DNA of 7,655 nucleotides, from contig JAFACJ010000668.1 of the NCBI GenBank assembly GCA_023425615.1, forward strand, positions 1 to 7,655, read 5' to 3'. The stretch comes from Actinomycetes bacterium (GTDB lineage: Bacteria; Actinomycetota; Actinomycetes; Streptosporangiales; Streptosporangiaceae). This document shows positions 1 through 6,577 of this stretch, in pieces. How positions within the stretch are numbered: the first letter of the stretch is position 1; each line of letters starts with the position of its first letter. The position numbers and the translations under genes are program-made. The notes below the pieces were generated by a model. The model did no database searches. It saw only the letters and a program-made list of their open reading frames with translations, and was not told the DNA's origin.

Positions 1-2
1 TG

Positions 3-1406
3 CGCGTCGGCGATCCCGTCACCCTGGACGGCCGGTCGTTCGAGGTCGTCGGCGTCGCGGTCACCGCCGCCATGCCGCCCTACCCGCAGGCGTCCTGCAT
101 CGTCGCCGTCGGTTGCGCGAGCGGTGCGTCCCCCGAGACGCTGTCCAAGCTCCCTCCTGGCCTGCTACGGACTCCAGGTCTGGTCTGGCTCACCCAGGCG
201 GATGTGCGGAGCCTCGCCCCGGATCCAGACTCCCTGGCCTACACGGTGAACCTGAAGCTGGCCGACCCGGATGAGGCCCAGGCGTTCGCCGCAGTCCACT
301 CTCCGAAGAGCCTTGGCGCTCCGCGCCTGGAGTCCTGGGAGAACATCCGCGAAGAGGCGACCGAGCTGGCCAAAGACGCCCAGATCCTGCTGCGGATAGG
401 AGCCTGGCTGCTGGGCCTGCTCGCCGTGGCCAGCATCTCGGTGCTGGTAGGCGGCCGGATGGCCGATCAGACCAGACGTGTCGGACTCCTCAAGGCGGCC
501 GGTGGAGCACCGAGCCTGGTCGCCGCCGTGCTGCTCGCGGAGTACGTCCTCGTGGCCGTCGTCGCGGCCGCGGCCGGGTTGGCGGTCGGAGCGCTGACCG
601 CTCCGTTGCTCACCGAGTCCGGTGCCGGCCTCATCGGCAGCGCGGGCACGCCGTCGATGACCATGTCCACGGTCGGCTCGGTGAGCGCCATGGCGCTCGG
701 AGTCGCGGCGGTCGCGACCGTTTTTCCGGCCGTGCGCGCCGCCCGCTCCAGCACCGTCGCCGCGCTGACCGACTCGGCACGCCCGCCCCGCCGCACCGGA
801 TGGCTGATCGCGATCTCGGCGCGGCTGCCCGTACCGCTGCTTCTCGCCTTGCGGGTCGCCGCCCGTCGGCCGCGCCGCGCCGTGCTGAGCGTGATCAGTA
901 TCGCGATCACGGTCAGCGGGATCTACGTCGCACTGGTACTCAACGCCTTCCTCACCGCCGGACCACTCGCCGGCGGATACGACGGCGCTCAGGTGGAACT
1001 GCTGCGCCAGGTGCTCCTCGTCGTGATGGTCACCCTGCTCTCCCTGGCGGCGGTCAACGCCATCTTCATCACCTGGGCGACGGTACTCGACAACCGGCAT
1101 TCCTCCGCGCTGGCGCGTGCCCTCGGCGCGACCCCCGGTGAAGTGGGCGCGGCGCTGGCGGTCGCTCAGGTGCTCCCCGCGCTCGCCGGCGCCCTCGTGG
1201 GTGTTCTCCCAGGAGGCTTCGCACTGTTCCACGCCATCAACGCGATCACCGGCGGCGACAGCGACAGGGCCACGCTTCCCTCGCTCTGGCAGCTGCTCGT
1301 CCTGGTGCTGGCGACCGTGCTCGTAGTGGCGGCGCTCACCGCGATCCCCGCCCGCCTCGGCGGCCGCCGCCCCGTGACCGAGACGCTCCAAGCCGAACTC
1401 ACCTGA
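3..1406 (+). CDS. ABC transporter permease, FtsX/MacB type (3' part, 5' end outside window)
   Basis: The frame is open from the first bases of the window and the protein reads as a continuing domain (GDPVTLDGRSFEVVGVAV) before the first ATG at 72, so the gene starts upstream and 467 codons are visible. Numbering from the first visible codon, a periplasmic-type domain occupies about residues 1-120. A first FtsX membrane block follows (hydrophobic stretches near 127-150, 169-197 and 224-243) with the family signature RRVGLLKAAGGAPSLV at 159-174. A second block (about 293-314, 332-357, 380-405, 427-447) carries ALARALGATPGEV near 369-381. Two FtsX blocks are typical of actinobacterial permeases of about 800 aa, which pair with a separate ATPase to move lipids, peptides or drugs across the membrane. 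The ATPase is presumably upstream, out of view. The substrate cannot be read from sequence. The gene ends in TGA at 1404-1406 and is convergent with the TetR gene. Confidence 0.9.
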   Translation, partial: RVGDPVTLDGRSFEVVGVAVTAAMPPYPQASCIVAVGCASGASPETLSKLPPGLLRTPGLVWLTQADVRSLAPDPDSLAYTVNLKLADPDEAQAFAAVHSPKSLGAPRLESWENIREEATELAKDAQILLRIGAWLLGLLAVASISVLVGGRMADQTRRVGLLKAAGGAPSLVAAVLLAEYVLVAVVAAAAGLAVGALTAPLLTESGAGLIGSAGTPSMTMSTVGSVSAMALGVAAVATVFPAVRAARSSTVAALTDSARPPRRTGWLIAISARLPVPLLLALRVAARRPRRAVLSVISIAITVSGIYVALVLNAFLTAGPLAGGYDGAQVELLRQVLLVVMVTLLSLAAVNAIFITWATVLDNRHSSALARALGATPGEVGAALAVAQVLPALAGALVGVLPGGFALFHAINAITGGDSDRATLPSLWQLLVLVLATVLVVAALTAIPARLGGRRPVTETLQAELT

Positions 1407-1556
1407 TGCTCCAGACGATCTGCGCCAACCAGACGACCTGCCCGCTCTGCCTTCGCCGGCGGTTCGGAGGCGACCAGCGACCCCGCGATCGTCCTGGGGC
1501 TGAGCGGCCGCTTGGCGATGGGTGGGCGGCTCCGCGTTGCGGTTCGCGTGCGGTGT

Positions 1557-2165
1557 TCAGGACTCCGGTTCGCGGGGCTTCAGTCCGCTGAGGGCGGTGG
1601 TGACGACGCTGTCGGCGTATTCGACGGTGAGGGGGGCGCTGCGCTGTAGCCATCGGTTGAGCACCGGGCCCCACACCATGTCCACGGCCACGTCGAGGTC
1701 GAGGTCGGCGGCGAGCTGCCCGGCGCGTTGCGCGCTGCGCAGCCTCTGCTTCTTGAGTTCCTTCATCGGGCCGTCCAGCCGTTCGGCGTAGGCGGCGGCC
1801 AGGACGGAGTCCTGCGCGATCGCGGTGTTGAGCGCCCGCATCGGCTCGTCGTAGCGCGCGTCGTTCAGTTCCTCGACCGTCGCGCGCAGGACGGTCTTGA
1901 GGTCCGCTTCCAGATCGCCGGTGTCCGGCAGCGCCACGGGCCGGCCGTCCTCCCCTTCGTTGAGCATGAGGAACGCCTCGAAGAGCACCGTGCCCTTCGA
2001 CGGCCACCAGCGATAGATCGTCTGCTTGCCGACGCCGGCGCGCGCGGCGATCCCCTCGATGCTCAGCTTGGCGTAGCCGACCTCGTTCACCAGCTCCAGC
2101 GCCGCGGTGAGGATGGCCCGCCGGGAGGACTCGCTGCGCCGGGAGGTACTGCGGTGCGTTGCCAT
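1557..2165 (-). CDS. TetR/AcrR family transcriptional repressor
   Basis: The protein is 202 aa, the usual TetR length. The N-terminal DNA-binding domain shows the family pattern: a first helix (RRAILTAALELVNEVGY, 15-31), then the helix-turn-helix and its trailing helix at about 34-57 (IEGIAARAGVGKQTIYRWW, followed by PSK). The C-terminal ligand-binding/dimerisation domain is alpha-helical and diverged; its ligand is unknown. The ATG at 2163-2165 is supported by an AGGA seven bases upstream (complement of 2173-2176). The gene is transcribed away from the SDR gene, with 132 nt between the two starts. A palindrome with the AGACGAACCG core begins just upstream of its ribosome-binding site and a second lies 58 bp further on, so autorepression and control of the SDR gene are likely (inference). 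The downstream permease gene is convergent and not in its operon. Confidence 0.93.
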   Translation of the reverse strand: MATHRSTSRRSESSRRAILTAALELVNEVGYAKLSIEGIAARAGVGKQTIYRWWPSKGTVLFEAFLMLNEGEDGRPVALPDTGDLEADLKTVLRATVEELNDARYDEPMRALNTAIAQDSVLAAAYAERLDGPMKELKKQRLRSAQRAGQLAADLDLDVAVDMVWGPVLNRWLQRSAPLTVEYADSVVTTALSGLKPREPES

Positions 2166-2176
2166 GGACCCATCCT

Positions 2177-2194
2177 AGACGAACCGGACCGTCT
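2177..2194. promoter_or_regulatory. Candidate TetR operator 1 (imperfect palindrome)
   Basis: AGACGAACCGGACCGTCT has arms AGACG/CGTCT around a central CCGG, with 14 of 18 positions symmetric. It lies between the TetR ribosome-binding site and the putative -35 box (TTGACT, 2194-2199) of the SDR promoter. Binding here could block both divergent transcripts. It shares AGACGAACCG with the second site. That the neighbouring TetR protein binds it is inference. Confidence 0.55.
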
Positions 2195-2222
2195 TGACTC
2201 ACCGCCGAGAAGGAGTTACCGT
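2194..2222 (+). promoter_or_regulatory. Candidate promoter for the SDR gene
   Basis: TTGACT (2194-2199) and TACCGT (2217-2222) are separated by exactly 17 nt. This fits a housekeeping-sigma promoter with a strong -35 box and a weak GC-rich -10 box (TAnnnT), as is common in actinomycetes. Transcription would start near 2229, giving a leader of about 70 nt before the TTG start. The promoter sits between the two candidate operators. Confidence 0.45.
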
Positions 2223-2234
2223 CGTCGACATCAG

Positions 2235-2253
2235 CCGAGACGAACCGTCTCGG
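2235..2253. promoter_or_regulatory. Candidate TetR operator 2 (perfect palindrome)
   Basis: CCGAGACG-AAC-CGTCTCGG is a perfect 8-bp inverted repeat with a 3-nt spacer. A second inverted repeat, CGAACC/GGTTCG (2241-2246 and 2252-2257), overlaps it. The site lies just downstream of the predicted SDR transcription start, where a bound repressor would act as a roadblock. Its core AGACGAACCG recurs in operator 1, offset by 61 bp or about six helical turns. The assignment to the adjacent TetR protein is inferred from position and symmetry. Confidence 0.65.
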
Positions 2254-2286
2254 TTCGAGATCGGTGGCCGCCCGGCCCTGACGAAC

Positions 2287-2291
2287 AGGAG
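2287..2291 (+). promoter_or_regulatory. Ribosome-binding site deciding the TTG start of the SDR gene
   Basis: AGGAG is followed by six bases and TTG at 2298. No ATG or GTG in this frame has comparable support near the Rossmann motif, so this site fixes the unusual start codon. Confidence 0.7.
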
Positions 2292-2297
2292 TTCCCC

Positions 2298-3155
2298 TTG
2301 CGTACTTCCTCAGCCTCTCCCCGCACCTGGTTCATCACAGGCGCCAGCCGTGGCCTCGGGCACGCCTTCGCCCAGGCGGCACTGGAGCGAGGCGACCGCG
2401 TGGCCGCCGCCGCACGCGGCATCACTCCGGACGGCTTCGAGAAGCGGCACGCCGACCGGCTGCTCGCGCTGCCGCTCGACGTGACCGACCGCGCGGCGGT
2501 CTTCGCCGCGGTGTCCCGGGCCGTCGAGCACTTCGGTGAGCTCGACATCGTGGTCAACAACGCCGGGAGCATGTCGTCCGGCATGATCGAGGAGTTCACC
2601 GAGGCCGAGGCCAGAGCCCAGTTCGAGGTCAACTTCTTCGGCGCCCTGTGGGTCTCCCAGGCCGCCCTCCCCCATCTGCGTGCCCGGGGCTCCGGCCACA
2701 TCGTGCAGATCTCCAGCATCGCGGCCTTGGGCGGCTTCCCTTCCACCGGCATGTACAGCGCGAGCAAGTTCGCCCTGGAGGGCATGAGCGAGGCGCTGGC
2801 CATGGAGGCGGCGGCCTTCGGCGTCAAACTCACCATCGTCCAGCCCGGCGGCTACTGGACCGACCTCTACAACCACATCGCCGCGACCACTCCCATGGAG
2901 CCCTACGCCCCGCTACGCGCCGAACTGGAGAAACAGTGGGCCGAAGGCTCCATCGACAGCGAACCCCGCCTGGCCGCCGAGGCGCTGCTGAAACTCATCG
3001 ACAGTGACGATCCGCCGCTGCGCCTCCTGCTCGGCAGCATGGTCTACGACCTCGCCTTCGACATCTCCCGCACCCGCATGGAGGTCTGGTCCGGCTGGGA
3101 ACAGGTCAGCCGCGCCGCCGAGCACGCCATACCAGCCCCCGGCACCACCACTTGA
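2298..3155 (+). CDS. Short-chain dehydrogenase/reductase (classical SDR)
   Basis: The product is a cytosolic NAD(P)(H)-dependent oxidoreductase of 285 aa with a Rossmann fold. Visible motifs are TGASRGLG at 14-21 (cofactor-binding TGxxxGxG), a DVTD segment at 61-64, NNAG at 87-90, N112 in the helix that completes the catalytic tetrad, S140 in ISSIAALGG, and YSASK at 153-157. All catalytic residues (N, S, Y, K) are present with normal spacing. The C-terminal tail, about 50 residues beyond the core, resembles SDRs of the oxidoreductase/retinol-dehydrogenase-like group. The substrate is unknown. The start is TTG at 2298, because AGGAG at 2287-2291 lies six bases upstream and the Rossmann motif begins 13 residues later. 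The frame is open much further upstream, but that stretch overlaps the TetR gene antisense and is not protein-like. The gene is divergent from the TetR repressor and probably controlled by it. Confidence 0.92.
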   Translation: MRTSSASPRTWFITGASRGLGHAFAQAALERGDRVAAAARGITPDGFEKRHADRLLALPLDVTDRAAVFAAVSRAVEHFGELDIVVNNAGSMSSGMIEEFTEAEARAQFEVNFFGALWVSQAALPHLRARGSGHIVQISSIAALGGFPSTGMYSASKFALEGMSEALAMEAAAFGVKLTIVQPGGYWTDLYNHIAATTPMEPYAPLRAELEKQWAEGSIDSEPRLAAEALLKLIDSDDPPLRLLLGSMVYDLAFDISRTRMEVWSGWEQVSRAAEHAIPAPGTTT

Positions 3156-3172
3156 AGGCGCCCGGCACCACC

Positions 3173-3195
3173 GTCCGCCCCCGAAACGGGCGTAC
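3173..3195 (+). terminator. Possible rho-independent-like hairpin after the SDR gene
   Basis: CGCCC (3176-3180) pairs with GGGCG (3188-3192) around a 7-nt loop. Two further pairs, GT/AC, lie outside a single mismatch. It begins 17 nt after the SDR stop codon. There is no U-tract, which is common in actinomycetes but weakens the call. A second small stem (GCACG/CGTGC, 3207-3220) follows. Confidence 0.3.
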
Positions 3196-3420
3196 CCCAT
3201 GCCCCGGCACGAGGCCGTGCGGATGGCTCATCGCTCCTTCGCGGCGAATCGGCCCCAGCCCCGGACGCCTCTCTCGCCGACCGCGTCCAAGCGCCGGAGC
3301 CTCCTCCCAAAGGGCATGGCCTGATCGGCTGCCGAACTTCATGGGGGTTTCCTCCATCGGACACGCCACCGCCTACCGTGTCCTCGAACACGCTGGCCGA
3401 GACCGTGCGATCGGAGCTAC

Positions 3421-4338
3421 ATGAGACGCCGCGATGCCAGGCTCGATCGTGACGTGGCCGCGCTTCTGGCGGCCAAGGCGTTCATCGAGATCCGTCACCT
3501 GGCCGGGCAGACCAGGCGAAGATCGGAGAACGGTCACCCCGACCGGGATCTGGAGCGCATCAGGTTCCTGGCCGATCTGTGCCACAACCTGCCGGGTGTC
3601 GCCCGGCCACGCCCCTGGCGGCCGTCCCGCAGGGGAACCCCGGGCAGCGGCTTCCAGCAGGCGATGGCGAGACGGCCCATGAGCTGGGCCTGGAACACCG
3701 CCGACGAGGAGGGACGCGCATGGATGCTGCGTCACATCGAACGGAACGGGCTCCGCTGGAGGCCACCGCCGCCGCTACCGTCTTATCGCAAGGGCCCGGC
3801 TCCCATGACGCTGCGGCAGCGATTCGGCGTACTGCTGGGGCTCTGGCCGGTCAGGGCCCCGGTCGGCCTACAGCCGCTGCCCTCGGAAGCACATGTCCTC
3901 AAGGCCCTCGATACCGACGCGGTCTGCGCCCTGTACGAAGAGGCCGAACGACTCCGACTCGGCCTGGGCAAAGGCGGACCATGGCTACGGGCACACCTGG
4001 ACCCCCACGGCGTCCACTACCTGGTACCGGATCCGGCGGACTACTACTGGCCCGGCCGCTCGAACGGCCGAGGCGGCGAGATCCGCTGGTGGCAGTGCAC
4101 CGTACTGCTGCGGATGTACGACGGCGAACAGGTCAGCAGCATGATCGCAGTACTCCCGGAGACCTTCGTGGCGTTGCCCTCGAACCTGCCGCGAAGGAGA
4201 CAGCTGCGGCTCGTCCACCTCGTCCGTGCCACCGAGCGGGACACCTATCTCTGGGGCCGAGATCACAAGGCCGAGTGCGACCCGCGACTCTGCGGCTACC
4301 TCCCCGAAACCGCAGACGACCCTCCTCCGGCCGACTGA
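3421..4338 (+). CDS. Hypothetical protein of unknown function (305 aa)
   Basis: I do not recognise a characterised family. The frame is closed by a stop at 3322-3324, and the ATG at 3421 is the first start after it, with GGAG at 3413-3416 four bases upstream. The sequence looks like real protein. An N-terminal part of about 110 residues is Arg- and Trp-rich and includes IRFLADLCHNLPGVARPRPW and WAWNTADEEGRAWMLRHIER. A Pro-rich linker follows (RWRPPPPLPSYRKGPAPM). A C-terminal part contains AERLRLGLGKGGPWLRAHLD, HYLVPDPADYYWPGR and RWWQCTVLLRMYDGEQ. No signal peptide or membrane segment is seen, so it is probably cytosolic. An internal ATG at 3807 could start a separate second protein, but it lacks a ribosome-binding site. 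The start overlaps the end of a 27-codon frame as ATGA. The gene has no functional partner in view. Confidence 0.7.
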   Translation: MRRRDARLDRDVAALLAAKAFIEIRHLAGQTRRRSENGHPDRDLERIRFLADLCHNLPGVARPRPWRPSRRGTPGSGFQQAMARRPMSWAWNTADEEGRAWMLRHIERNGLRWRPPPPLPSYRKGPAPMTLRQRFGVLLGLWPVRAPVGLQPLPSEAHVLKALDTDAVCALYEEAERLRLGLGKGGPWLRAHLDPHGVHYLVPDPADYYWPGRSNGRGGEIRWWQCTVLLRMYDGEQVSSMIAVLPETFVALPSNLPRRRQLRLVHLVRATERDTYLWGRDHKAECDPRLCGYLPETADDPPPAD

Positions 4339-4419
4339 CCGGGCAGCACCGCTTTCCGAGCGCCCAAGGAAGCCCTCGACACCACTCGCCGAGGAAGCTG
4401 TCGCGGCGCGGAGGGTGTT

Positions 4420-4500
4420 CTAGCGACCTCCGCCGTACTCGCGTTCTATGCCTTCCAGGATCCACGCCAGGCCGTGTTCGAAGCTCTCCTGATCATGGAT
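4420..4500 (-). pseudogene. C-terminal remnant of a TetR-family regulator
   Basis: Reading the minus strand from about 4500 to the TAG at 4420-4422 gives HDQESFEHGLAWILEGIER plus a short EYGGGR tail. This matches the end of many TetR C-terminal domains, with the pattern FE-GL--iL-Gie just before the stop. Only about 27 codons remain. The frame runs into a stop at 4546-4548 with no start codon in a plausible place and no helix-turn-helix part, so it is not a working gene. It abuts the MFS remnant, which lies on the opposite strand. The two are best explained as the 3' ends of a divergent regulator/exporter pair whose middle was deleted. Family recognition from such a short piece is moderate. 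Confidence 0.55.
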
Positions 4501-4508
4501 TCCCGCGC

Positions 4509-4787
4509 GCGTCGGTACCCGCCGCGACGACCGGCGCCAACATCCTCATCCGGATCGGCACCTCGTTCGGGACGGCGATCCTCACGATCGTCCTCCAGAT
4601 CATGACCCGCGACCACGTACCAGGCGCGACAGGCAACCTCAAGGAGGCGGTCGCCCATCGCACCGCGCAGACGACCGCCCAGCTCACCTCCGCGTTCACC
4701 GACACGTTCTGGTGGGCGGCGGCGTTCCTCACCGTCGCACTCATCCCCGTGCTGCTGGTCCCGCGCAAGGACAAGACCGCACCATGA
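4509..4787 (+). pseudogene. C-terminal remnant of an MFS drug exporter (DHA2/EmrB-like)
   Basis: From about 4509 to the TGA at 4785-4787 the plus strand encodes about 92 residues typical of the last two membrane segments of 14-TM DHA2 exporters. VPAATTGANILIRIGTSFGT followed by AILTIVLQ corresponds to the conserved ATT-N---r-GgsfGTAl segment and TM13. A hydrophilic loop (AHRTAQTTAQLTSAFTDTFW) leads to TM14 (WAAAFLTVALIPVLLVP) and a short charged tail. The N-terminal 12 membrane segments are absent. Upstream in the same frame is unrelated sequence that overlaps the 3421 gene and the TetR remnant, and no start codon or ribosome-binding site fits. The family assignment is good; loss of function is inferred from the missing four-fifths of the protein. 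Confidence 0.8.
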
Positions 4788-4872
4788 CCGGACACGGGCC
4801 AGGATGGTCTGACACCCCAGCCGGGAACGTAGCGGGTGTGCCATCGGCCGGCCTCACCTTCTGGACCCGTGA

Positions 4873-4891
4873 ACGGTCGGTGAACCGCCGT
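4873..4891. terminator. Possible bidirectional hairpin between convergent units
   Basis: ACGG-t-CGG pairs with CCG-CCGT around a TGAA loop, giving a 7-bp stem with one bulged T. It lies between the end of the MFS remnant (+) and the end of the acyltransferase gene (-), where a shared terminator would be expected. No U-tract is present. Confidence 0.25.
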
Positions 4892-4941
4892 GATGGTCGA
4901 CGTCAGGTTTCTCGCACGCCGTTCCTTCGCACCGCCCGATT

Positions 4942-6156
4942 TCAAAGCGGATGCGATGCTTTCGGGCGGCGGGAGAGGCGCTGTATGGGCTGCTCGATCA
5001 GATCGTGGCTGAGCGCGCCCAAAATGACGGAGACGGGCAGGACCACGGCGGTCACGAGCCAGAAGTCTTCGAGGAACAGGGGACGGCCGGTCAGCCGGTA
5101 CCAGGCCATCAGCACCGGCATGTGCCACAGGAAGACGCCGTAGGAGATGCCGCCGAGTCCGGCGGCGAGCCTGTTGCCCAGCAGGGTTCGGGTGAAGGTC
5201 CGCTGCGGTGCGAGCGTCGAAGCCGCCAGGACCGCCGACTCGATGAGCGGGGAGAGCAGGGCGGCGATCGTGTACTGGTGGGCGCTTTGCGGGCCCGACA
5301 GAGGTGTGGCGAGGGGGGTGGAGAGGAGGGCAAGGCCACACAGTGCGGCCACCCAGCAGGCTCCCGGTGCCTGCCCTACTTGAGCGGCCATCGGGCCCGG
5401 CCGTTCGGCGACCACGGCCAGCGCCATACCCACGGCGAACCATGCCAGGGACCGGGGAAGCAGGTGCTCGTTGTAGAAGACGATGGGCAACGCGGCGGCA
5501 TAACGCAACGCCACCGTCCACGCCAGGGACGCAACGGCCATGCCGAGCACCACGGCCAGCAGGCGCCCCGCCGAGCCTCGGCACGAGCGGTGCATCCCCC
5601 AGGCCAGCAGCGGCAGCAGCAGATAGAAGGCCGCTTCGACCGACAGGCTCCACATCGCCAGAAGGCTCGTGCCCTCCCACCATCGCCCCGGATCATAAGG
5701 GTGGGCGAGCAGAGCGAACTCCAGCCACACACGCGGCCGTGCGGCCTGCGCTTCATCCGCCAGCATGAGCCCCGCTGGAAGCATGAGCCAGTAGGCGGGC
5801 AGAATCCTCAGCGCCCGACGCCGAAGGTAACCGCGAACATCGGGAAACGGCGCTGCGTCCAGCGTTGCCCGTGCGAATGGCCGGTACAGCAGAAACCCTG
5901 ACAGGCCGAAGAAGATCGGGACTCCGATGGTGCCGGTCCCCACCAGCCGCCATCCCAGCCCCTCACGTCCGACGACTCCCGTCACCGCACCCACGTGCAG
6001 CGCCACCACGAGCAGGATGGCCAGCGCGCGCAGCCCGTCCAAGGCCGCGAGATGCGCTCCGCCATGCGTTGCCGGATTCGACGATCCCGCCGACCTCCCA
6101 CGCGGCGTGATCGGATCCCTTTCACAGAAAGGTGTACCGCAAGCCTTCTCATCCAC
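4942..6156 (-). CDS. Membrane acyltransferase, acyltransferase-3 family (OafA/YrhL-like)
   Basis: The product is a 404-aa polytopic inner-membrane protein, normal for the family, which transfers acyl groups (often acetyl) to sugars, lipids or secondary metabolites. About ten hydrophobic segments are visible. Family motifs are in order. LDGLRALAILLVVALHVG contains R43 and H54 in the diagnostic R-x10-H spacing. IFFGLSGFLLYRPF (81-94) matches the F-x-SGFL motif. RRRALRILPAYW (112-123) is the basic-RILP motif. WSLSVEAAFYLLLP (169-182) is the conserved SLSVE segment. GISYGVFLWHMPVL and LIEQP lie near the C-terminus. The start used is GTG at 6154-6156, the first possible start after an in-frame stop. 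It has only a weak upstream ribosome-binding site, and the conserved domain begins near residue 37. The gene stands alone, convergent with the MFS relic, so the acceptor is unknown. No sugar-biosynthesis or polyketide genes are in view. Confidence 0.92.
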   Translation of the reverse strand: MDEKACGTPFCERDPITPRGRSAGSSNPATHGGAHLAALDGLRALAILLVVALHVGAVTGVVGREGLGWRLVGTGTIGVPIFFGLSGFLLYRPFARATLDAAPFPDVRGYLRRRALRILPAYWLMLPAGLMLADEAQAARPRVWLEFALLAHPYDPGRWWEGTSLLAMWSLSVEAAFYLLLPLLAWGMHRSCRGSAGRLLAVVLGMAVASLAWTVALRYAAALPIVFYNEHLLPRSLAWFAVGMALAVVAERPGPMAAQVGQAPGACWVAALCGLALLSTPLATPLSGPQSAHQYTIAALLSPLIESAVLAASTLAPQRTFTRTLLGNRLAAGLGGISYGVFLWHMPVLMAWYRLTGRPLFLEDFWLVTAVVLPVSVILGALSHDLIEQPIQRLSRRPKASHPL

Positions 6157-6577
6157 TGGGCCACGATCGCCGGGAACAACGACTCACGCCCGACAGGGGC
6201 GGCTTAACATGAAAACTTCACGAGTATTGCGTGATGTTCTCCGTGGTCCGCATTGACAAATGTCATATTCGTTATCCGGTGCCGACCCACCGCAGATCCG
6301 GCCATACCTCGGCACTACGACTTGTCGCTACCGGCCGAGAATCACCGTTCCGATACTCCTCACGGACCGAATTGCCGTTTGCGCGAAGACACGACCACGA
6401 CCGGTTCGGAGGAACGGCCGTGGGCGTGACCGGCGGAGGTCGCCAGACGAGCGAGTGCGCGGGTCCGATGCTGACGGTGAGGCCGAGGGCGACTTCGTTC
6501 CGATGCGTCTCGGGGGAATCGGTGCAGGTGCCGTCAACGAACGTGTCACCGGCCGCAAACGAGGATGAAGAGCGAAG
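6157..6577. other. Intergenic region without a convincing gene
   Basis: Open frames here (for example 6231-6656 on +) have no protein-family character and no credible start signals. The part from about 6200 to 6300 is noticeably more AT-rich than the rest of the window, as expected for a regulatory region upstream of the acyltransferase gene. It contains the TGACA palindrome. The stretch from about 6300 to 6577 leads into the integrase relic and shows nothing I can name; it may be further decayed mobile-element DNA. Confidence 0.6.
6254..6265. promoter_or_regulatory. Candidate operator TGACA-AA-TGTCA
   Basis: A perfect 5-bp inverted repeat with a 2-nt centre lies in the AT-richer patch about 98 bp upstream of the acyltransferase start. 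On the plus strand TTGACA (6253-6258) overlaps it, and on the minus strand TTGTCA does, so it could overlap a -35 box in either direction. No well-spaced -10 box was found. Symmetric TGACA/TGTCA sites are typical of dimeric repressors, but no cognate regulator is identified. Confidence 0.35.

Noticed and set aside
165..1391. 408-codon open frame on the minus strand
   Set aside because: It is antisense to the clearly FtsX-like permease. Its product is Gly/Arg/Asp/His-rich low-complexity sequence typical of shadow frames in GC-rich DNA.
1453..1473. TCGCC/GGCGA stem between the convergent permease and TetR genes
   Set aside because: Only 5 bp with an 11-nt loop and no U-tract; such stems arise by chance in GC-rich DNA, so it is not called a terminator.
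1728..2297. Upstream extension of the SDR frame
   Set aside because: It is open only because it lies antisense to the TetR gene. A ribosome-binding site and TTG at 2298 sit just before the Rossmann motif, and no SDR has such an N-terminal extension.
3579..4508. Long plus-strand frame leading into the MFS tail
   Set aside because: This part overlaps the 3421 gene in another frame and is Arg/Pro-rich without family features. Only the end after about 4509 is MFS-like.
4493..5683. 396-codon minus-strand frame across the MFS relic and acyltransferase
   Set aside because: It overlaps the acyltransferase gene in another frame and has no recognisable motifs.
4951..5901. 316-codon plus-strand frame
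   Set aside because: It is antisense to the acyltransferase gene, Gln/Gly/Arg/His-rich and without protein-family character.
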